Assembly: GCA_034401135.1 (NCBI GenBank)
Contig: JAWZSP010000002.1
Span: 2,542,001 to 2,606,000, forward strand
Direction of reading: 5' to 3'
DNA length: 64,000 nucleotides
From: Volutella citrinella
Lineage: Eukaryota; Ascomycota; Sordariomycetes; Hypocreales; Nectriaceae
The position numbers and the translations under genes were made by a program. The notes under the pieces were generated by a model that was not told the DNA's origin, did no database searches, and was given only the letters and a program-made list of their open reading frames with translations. This document shows, piece by piece, positions 57,811-64,000 of the stretch (within the stretch, counting starts at the first letter, position 1; each line of letters opens with the position of its first letter).

Positions 57811-60800
57811 GTTGATGTTGCTGTAGTTTGCCGTGGTTTAATGCTGGCAGCTGGCCGTTGGTAGGGACTAGACTTCTGGCGGCGCGCGGATGTAAGCGCC
57901 CACAAACCGTTAGACAGCGGCAACGAACCCCACAGGACGGGAGAGTTCTGTGTAAGTCGAATTGCGGCAGCGATACCGTTCCAGGAGAAAGTCGCCTTGG
58001 AATGTAGCAACAATAGTTGAATGAGTTTGAGGGGACCAACGTGCGCGGTTGGTTGTGTCGCGGCAAGGGAGAGCCACTAATATGTGTGTGCCAGGGGAGT
58101 TGAATCAAGGGGAGTTAAAGCACGCAAATGTAGCCAGGTGCAAAGATAGGCTAGGGCGATGAGGCGTCGAAGCGTGGGGTCAATAAGCGAGTTGGCTGGC
58201 AGCTCATTAGTCGAGGGGAAAGCTCCTCGTTATAGGGCTGGCCAAGAAGCACTGGCCGGAGGTTCCGGATCGTTTTTGTTTCCCACGGCCAAGAAGGATC
58301 GAGAACTGAATCATGCACAGACGTTGACGATGAAATGGGCCCGCATGAGAAGGAACCATAGATTAGTGTGGCCTCCGTCCGAAGTGATGATGCAGTCTTG
58401 TCGAGGCCAAGCGATAGGATGCTGCGTGTAGTCTGGCGGCGTAGCGCTAGGCGCGGTCAGGACATGGATTCAACTAGCCCAGTGGGCGTTGATCCGCAAT
58501 GAGGCCCATCCAGGATCGCTGTTTCGGGCAAGAGGCACGAGCAAGTTCGAACAAGTGGATGAAGGTGTCAGAGACTTGACGCTTGCTGAGCACCCGACGA
58601 GGATGGCACGGTAGAGTAGTCCACAAATAGTAAGAGAACAGGTACGTGCGTCCCGTAGATGCGTCGCGCGCGTTGCTTTGCCTATTGCTTAGCCTCACCG
58701 TCACGACCCTTTGCTTTCGCGTATTGCTTCCTTGTGGAGGTGTGCAGATGAAGCCGACGAGAGGCCCGCCGGAGTATGTACCCAGGCACGAGATCAGGAC
58801 AGGGGACTGGCTGGTCTGATCCCCCAGTCTCTCCCTGTATGTATTTCGTCTGAGGCGTGTGTTTATGGCTCTCTGTCGGTGGTCGGGCCGTGGCCACAAC
58901 AAGCCCCCTGGCGATCCGTAGTGTTGCTTGAGGCAGGGCAGGATGGATTCGAAGCCTGGGACCGATCTGCCGGGGAGGATGGAACTCTGCACGGCAGATA
59001 CAGTGGTATCGAAATTAGTCGGTTGGGGTTGAACCGGGGTGTAGAGGCTCAGAGGTTCCCAGCAGGGCAGGCAGACGGACGCGGCGGCGGCACGACAGGG
59101 TTCTGCCTCCACAGCAGGGTATGATGGCTTGCAACGGAGCGCAGAATGGCGGGACCGAATAGAGAGCGAACTGTAGGAGGGATGGGATGCGAGGGTTGTG
59201 ATCGCACGCGAAGTGGGCTGTCAAAGAACGGACGTCTTCCTAGTTGGGCGGCAGATGGGTCGAATACGCGGAAAGTGAAAGATGCAGACGGGGTTCATCA
59301 GGACACGACTGATTTGACGAACGGCGCAAGGTGGCAGGCGCGATGTCAAGGGTCAGATCCAGGGCCACCCAGGGAAACCAGGGCGGAACAGGGTACGGCT
59401 GTAGGCGCCGCAGGAGCCGTGGCGCCCACAGCCCAGTGTCAAATGCCCTGTAGGGACTAGCTGGAGCCCCGAGGGCAGGGCACCGGGGACGCATGGGTGG
59501 GCGCGTTGGGCGTGAGGGCGGATGGATGCAACCTGGAAGGCTGGACCACACCTACCTTACTGAATAACTTTGGGGAGCGTTGGTAGCAGTCAGGGGTGTG
59601 CTCTATAACAGCGCCTCCACAGTTGGGGCCAGGCTCCTGCCTCTGGGGCTGAGTGGTTTCGGGTTTCTGGAACAGACCAAGGGGGGCCCGGGTGCCGATT
59701 CAATTCATTTCCAAAACATGGATGGATGCCGTCGAGAATACGCGCGTTAGGCCGTTGACAGCGGCGGGAGAAGCACAGACCGGCGGATCGATTGACGTTT
59801 TTCGCAAGTGTCACCGAGAAGGGTTGGGTTTCTGATGGCGGATCCCCAGGCCTTAGGCCAAGTGCAGGGGGTTCGGATTTACGGTTGTGGAGGCGCCTAA
59901 CGGAGGCGCGCGGACGCTACTGTTGCGGCCGGCCTATATGAATGTTTGAACAAGCCAGTACTGTTGCGCACTAGGAGCAGGCCAAATCAGCGCATATCCC
60001 AGCAGCCCTATGCTAAGGCCAGGCGCGATAGCGTCACTGCTGACTGACCTAGGACATGGAGTGTTGTCATGCCATTGCGTACGGATACGGGATGTGCAAA
60101 TCTCACTGAGAGCTACGACCCCAACAGCCTGCCCGGTCGAACGCGCATATACTATCCGCAGCCTTGTCAGGCATGCAGCGGGAAAGCGCTACGTGCGGCT
60201 GGTGGTGACCCGGAATCGCCTCGACAATCGAAGCACCATAGCAAGCTTGCGCCACATCCTTCGGGGCGTCACCATGACACCGCCTAATGATGGCCCACTC
60301 CAGCCCATCAGCGCAATAGCTTGGTTGTCAAGTTGTTTGGCCGCGGCTACTGAGCGCTACACACAGGGAGGAGGCTAGGCACGGAGTATTGCTTGCACAG
60401 CTCCAACATAGTTCCCAACGGGCTGGGAAGGACGATGGCAGCACCACCAGCGATTGGCCGAAAACATCATGCATTACTCGCCTCATGGCGCGTAGTTCCT
60501 GCTGAAACGCCCACTGGTATATACGAGGTAGTCTCGCTGCTTTTGCTCAACTTGTCATGGCGTAGGAGGCGCCACCAGAAGGTATGAGGCGGACGGACAA
60601 TCGAAGTGGTGTCGACACCTGACTGTGGAGGGCAAGGAGGGGCGGGTCTACAGCAAGGATGCCACACCACAGAACACCGTAGTGGAGCATCTCGCTTGCC
60701 TGCGCAGACACTGGGCTGTGCACAGTACCACAGTCCGTCCCTGAGTCGCGGCTGGTATAGTATGGATTCAGACTGGCCGATCTAAGAAACAGACCATCCT

Positions 60801-61325
60801 TGTCTGTTGAATAAGAGCAGGTGCCCAGGAGAGGCTCGTGGGAGGGAAGTGGCAGGGAGCTAGACAGGGACTCGGCTGCAGATTGCGCTCCGCCGCATTG
60901 CATCACGACCTGGTACCTTGACAGTTGGCCAGCCAGTTGGGCAGTGTATGTTCTGGTTTTGGTGTGCTATTATACAGTACCTGGCACTCTGGTCAAGGAT
61001 CATCTCCCATTTTCCCTATTGGTGCCCTGGGAGTACGGTGGCCGGCATGGCTGTTGTCAGTTTCTGCCACTACGTATTACACCGCGGTAATTAAATACTA
61101 GTGCCCATTACCTTACCAACCTTTTCACGACCCCCCTCCTCCAGCATCTTAGAACCTGCCGAGTTGTACCTGCATAGTAAGTTGGGGCAGAGTCAATAGG
61201 CGAGGCGACCTATTTTGATAGAGGCTGTGGGGAGCTAGTGGCGTGTCGTTTGCAAGAGTGGTCAATGCTCAGTGACCCCGGCTCATAAGCTGTCATAAGG
61301 CCTACCCCACACAGCGCTCCAACTC
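57811..61325. other. 3.5-kb gene-poor region
   Basis: The left part is the promoter of the double-cluster regulator. The remainder has only domainless frames (for example 58474-59112 minus). No mobile element or second RNA gene was recognised. It ends at the tRNA-Cys gene. Confidence 0.5.
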
Positions 61326-61455
61326 GGATCGATAGCTCAGTGGTAGAGGTATGGGACAACATGGCTCCTGTACACCTGTGAAACATCATATCTAACAATT
61401 CCTCAGCGAGAGATTGCAGATCTCTAGGTCGCGTGTTCGATCCACGCTCGGTCCT
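61326..61455 (+). tRNA. tRNA-Cys(GCA) interrupted in the D-arm by a spliceosomal-type intron
   Basis: The exons are 61326-61348 and 61407-61455. Joined, they give 72 nt that fold without a mismatch in any stem: acceptor GGATCGA/TCGGTCC (one T-G wobble), linker TA, D-stem GCTC/GAGC with loop AGTGGTA (A14, G18, G19), G26, anticodon stem AGAGA/TCTCT with loop TTGCAGA (anticodon GCA), variable AGGTC, T-stem GCGTG/CACGC with loop TTCGATC, and discriminator U73. U73 and the GCA anticodon are the universal Cys identity marks. The A box (TAGCTCAGTGGT, 61333-61344) is intact before the insert and a B box (TGTTCGATCCA, 61434-61444) after it. A T run follows. Position 37 is G, so this tRNA is not a substrate for the A37 isopentenyltransferase encoded at 20.4 kb. 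Without removal of the insert the D-stem lacks its fourth pair. Confidence 0.92.
61349..61406 (+). other. 58-nt intron with spliceosomal signals inside the tRNA gene
   Basis: The insert begins GTATGG and ends with a CTAAC branch-like motif at 61392-61396, nine bases and then CAG... in full, TCTAACAATTCCTCAG at 61391-61406. It splits the 3' strand of the D-stem between nucleotides 24 and 25. Its length, donor, branch sequence and branch-to-acceptor spacing match mRNA introns in this window (47-165 nt, many 54-60 nt). It has no run of four T residues that would stop Pol III. The anticodon loop, where the tRNA endonuclease acts, is uninterrupted. Confidence 0.85.
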
Positions 61456-61460
61456 TTTTT
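61456..61460 (+). terminator. Pol III terminator of the tRNA-Cys gene
   Basis: Five T residues directly follow the discriminator T (six in all from 61455), enough for RNA polymerase III termination. Confidence 0.85.
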
Positions 61461-64000
61461 GCCGGGTCAGCATCGTAGATATCGTGTGGTCCTGTATGGC
61501 TGCAGACGTCGGCCTAGAGCTAGCTGTGGTCTGCGTATGACTCGCCTGCCAGGGGTGCGCGCCTCGATGCGACCTCAGGCAGCAAGAGAGCTCAACGTTC
61601 CGAACCTTCCTCCTCGCTAAGGATTACATTGGGTCCGAAGCTTCTCCAGTCCACAATTTTTACCTCAACTCATCAAAACATCCGTCGGCCTGTCTGTCGA
61701 AACCTATCCCCTGAGATGGGTTATGTTTGATCCCATTTAACACAGCCCGGGTCCCCTTTCTGCTGCGAGATTGCTGCGCAATCAACCGACAAGATTCCTT
61801 CAAAGGGGCTACAATAGCGAGCTTGACTGCATCGCCACGCCCCATATCGTATTGCTGTTACAAGGCTACGCAAGCCCCAGGGAGGTGGGGAGCGGACGGA
61901 CGCCGACCACCGCCCATTGGCCAAGCTGCTCAAGCGCTGTTCATGATGAAGGGCTGCACAATAAGGCCAGGAATGGAGCAGCTCCCCACCACGTCCAGCA
62001 ATGCCGGTGCGCCGCTGGAGCCAAAGTGACATGGTTTGCCCCCAAACCCCATTCGGCACACGGGGCAGTTGACTGCGTGCCTGTTTGAACGCTCAGACGT
62101 CCATGATGGCCAATCCGCGCCCAGGCCCAGGCTCCAAACTTCGGGGCAGGCGGGGACAATCAAATCTCTGTTTCGCAAACTTGAACGCACGAGGCGCTGT
62201 CAATCCGTCTGACAGGGAGGAGGCCCAAGCAAGCATGCCCAGCCCTTCCGATATCAGACTAGGCGCTTCAGCGAGACAGGCCAAGGGCCCAAGGCATGGC
62301 AATGACCTGGCCTCGCAGGAGAGAAACATGGTATCAGGCGGCTGTTTAGCCTGGCCTGTCTCTGGAACCTTTGAGTCGGCCATGGGGCCATGTCGTGTAG
62401 CCATGAAGCCAGGGGCCGGCCACGAGGACCGACATCGTCCGGATCCCCGGGGTGGTGAACACATGCTCAGGGGGTGTAAACCTGGTATGAGCTTTCCCCA
62501 AATCTCCTCAGCTAACATCACGAATACAAAGCCCATCATAGGCAATAAACTTCGTGGCTTGAACTAGAAGCGGTGCCTAACGTTTCGTCAATCTAATCAA
62601 CGTCCTCCCTCTCATCCATCGTCTTCCTCAACTAGTAAAGGTTGCGGACTTGACCGTCACTGGACCCAAACGCGAATGGCGCCGAGGAAGGGCCCGCTGA
62701 GGAACGAGGATCCAATTACCTACGTACTACCTACTCCGTGCAGGCTAGTCTACATAGTAGTCCGCAGTTTGAGGCTGGGGTCGTGGGGACGTGGGCCCCG
62801 CCAAATCGACAGTAAAAGGGCTTGAGATATTTCCACTGAAGCCAGCACACAACACACGATGGGGGTTAGCAGAGAGCAGGTGCCCACAGGAGATGAGATA
62901 TCCGGAGCGCTGTGCGCTAGCGCGGGGTCGTTTGCAGAACTTGTGAGAGGAAAAGAAGCAATGTGAGACAGCAAATGCTCACCTGCCAGTCCGGGGTTGC
63001 CAGAGCCCAACCAGACGTTCCACTCCGACATAGTTTTGTGCCCCGGGGCAGTGAGAGTGCCGCGTACGGCAGTTCGAACTTAGCAGGAGCGGGGGCAAGA
63101 CGCAGACTTCGAGGATCTTCGCTTGGCGGGCGTTCTGAGTCTGGGTGTAAGTGCGGGACGGGACGGTTTGCATAATGTTCGCGGGCGCCAGAGTCTGAGA
63201 AAAAATTCCCCGGGCACACGCCGTGCACAAGCCAGCATGGGCCAAGGAAAGTAACGCACCCGGTCCGAGGACGTTAGTGATTTTCCTGTGCTGGCTATGC
63301 ATGTCTCAGAAATCGAAGGATCAAGGGTGCGGTGGCGGAGGCTGAGGCGAGACGCGAGGCACGAGACGCGAAGAGTGAAGAGGTCTTGTTTCGAATCATC
63401 GACACTGACATGCACAATGTTGACCCCATCAACCAAGCTTCAACATCCTTCGCACTTGATCCACCTGTCACCATACTCATCCGCCCCGGGCACGCGAGCT
63501 CCTCGCATGGTGGGGGCTTATCAACCCAGATGGGCATGCCGAGCCTGTGTTGGTCGCTGCTAGGGGGGCCCGTTGGTGGCGACAACATGGCAGCCATTGG
63601 AGTCGGTGGATGAAAGTCAAGGGGCCAACTTTCCCAGGAAAGGGGTATGCCTGGGAAGATATATCTCGGTCCATAACACGATCCCATCTACAGGAGGTGG
63701 CTGCCCTCATGGCGTCCATGCAACACGAGGGAGGAGCGTCGACGGATGTTGCGGGCTGTGCAAACTGGAGCCGCCGTTGCGTCCCTATCCACAACGTTAT
63801 AACTGATCTGTAACTGACACGGGGAAGTTGCGATTCCGCGCCTTCAACGAGTCATCCCGGGCGGAAGATGCTGTGATTTGTCTCCAAAATTAGCTCGGTG
63901 TAATACTCATCGTGAAGTCCACGCAACGGCATCGTCACGAAAGCAGGCGTCGGTGGAGAGTTGGAAATTATGATCTTGCTGGTAAGGTTGATTGCGTAGA
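61461..64000. other. Right-edge gene-poor region
   Basis: Frames of up to 160 codons exist but are mirrored on the opposite strand (for example 62085-62567 plus and 62093-62545 minus) and show no domain or splice pattern. No RNA gene or transposon remnant was recognised. Confidence 0.5.

Noticed and set aside
61413..61421. A canonical 37/38 intron in the tRNA-Cys gene
   Set aside because: The anticodon stem and loop are contiguous; all extra length lies in the D-arm.
61326..61455. tRNA pseudogene broken by a random insertion
   Set aside because: Every stem outside the insert is intact, U73 and the T run are kept, and the insert has donor, branch and acceptor in proper order, which chance insertion would rarely give. 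Still not excluded without expression data.
62085..62567. Paired 150-160-codon frames on both strands
   Set aside because: Mirror-image frames with no domain; most likely composition effects.
1..64000. CRISPR arrays, rRNA, transposase or retroelement genes
   Set aside because: I looked for direct-repeat arrays, 5S/18S/28S-like stretches and reverse-transcriptase or transposase motifs and recognised none; a profile search would be more sensitive.

Overview
The window reads as nuclear DNA of a filamentous ascomycete (Pezizomycotina, most likely Sordariomycetes and perhaps Hypocreales; the order is an inference). The reasons are short introns of about 47-165 nt with GTRNGT donors, CTAAC-type branch points and YAG acceptors, single genes on both strands without operons, several fungal-specific families (Zn2Cys6 regulators, an LCL2-like protein, a CorA-like hydrolase fusion) and long spacers. 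I resolved exon structures by matching donors, acceptors and reading phase by eye; no alignment or RNA data were available.

Layout. 0.7-12.7 kb: a conserved single-pass membrane protein, a secreted 525-aa protein with tiny 5' exons, and a full-length ABCC (MRP-type) transporter, all on the minus strand. 12.7-17.7 kb: a 5-kb gene-poor stretch. 17.7-21.9 kb: SEC61 alpha and the tRNA isopentenyltransferase gene (MOD5), divergent. 25.7-28.0 kb: a Zn2Cys6 regulator. 30.3-37.4 kb: a dense block with SDHC, TAF6 (convergent with SDHC), a four-helix membrane protein, a short-chain dehydrogenase and a bZIP-like regulator, the last two divergent. 39.0-50.5 kb: an Ala/Pro-rich disordered protein, a six-exon protein joining an alpha/beta-hydrolase-like domain to a CorA-like membrane domain, and an 843-aa protein with a C2H2 finger and a cupin-like tail. 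51.1-54.0 kb: mitochondrial ribosomal protein bL27m, LCL2 and a GLC8/inhibitor-2 homologue. 55.7-57.8 kb: a regulator with two complete Zn2Cys6 clusters. 57.8-64.0 kb: gene-poor, except for one tRNA gene.

The most striking object is that tRNA gene at 61326-61455. It is a cloverleaf-perfect tRNA-Cys(GCA) with U73 and a downstream T run, but its D-arm is split by a 58-nt insert. The insert has every hallmark of a spliceosomal intron: GTATGG at the 5' end, a CTAAC branch point, and CAG at the 3' end. Its size equals that of the mRNA introns in this window. Canonical nuclear tRNA introns sit between nucleotides 37 and 38 and are cut by the tRNA splicing endonuclease; this one lies between nucleotides 24 and 25. 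It suggests a Pol III transcript that may need the spliceosome to become a tRNA. Other points worth following are a MOD5-style dual start (mitochondrial versus cytosolic/nuclear isoforms), the double zinc cluster, the missing catalytic lysine in the dehydrogenase, and palindromes shared by the bZIP/dehydrogenase promoter.
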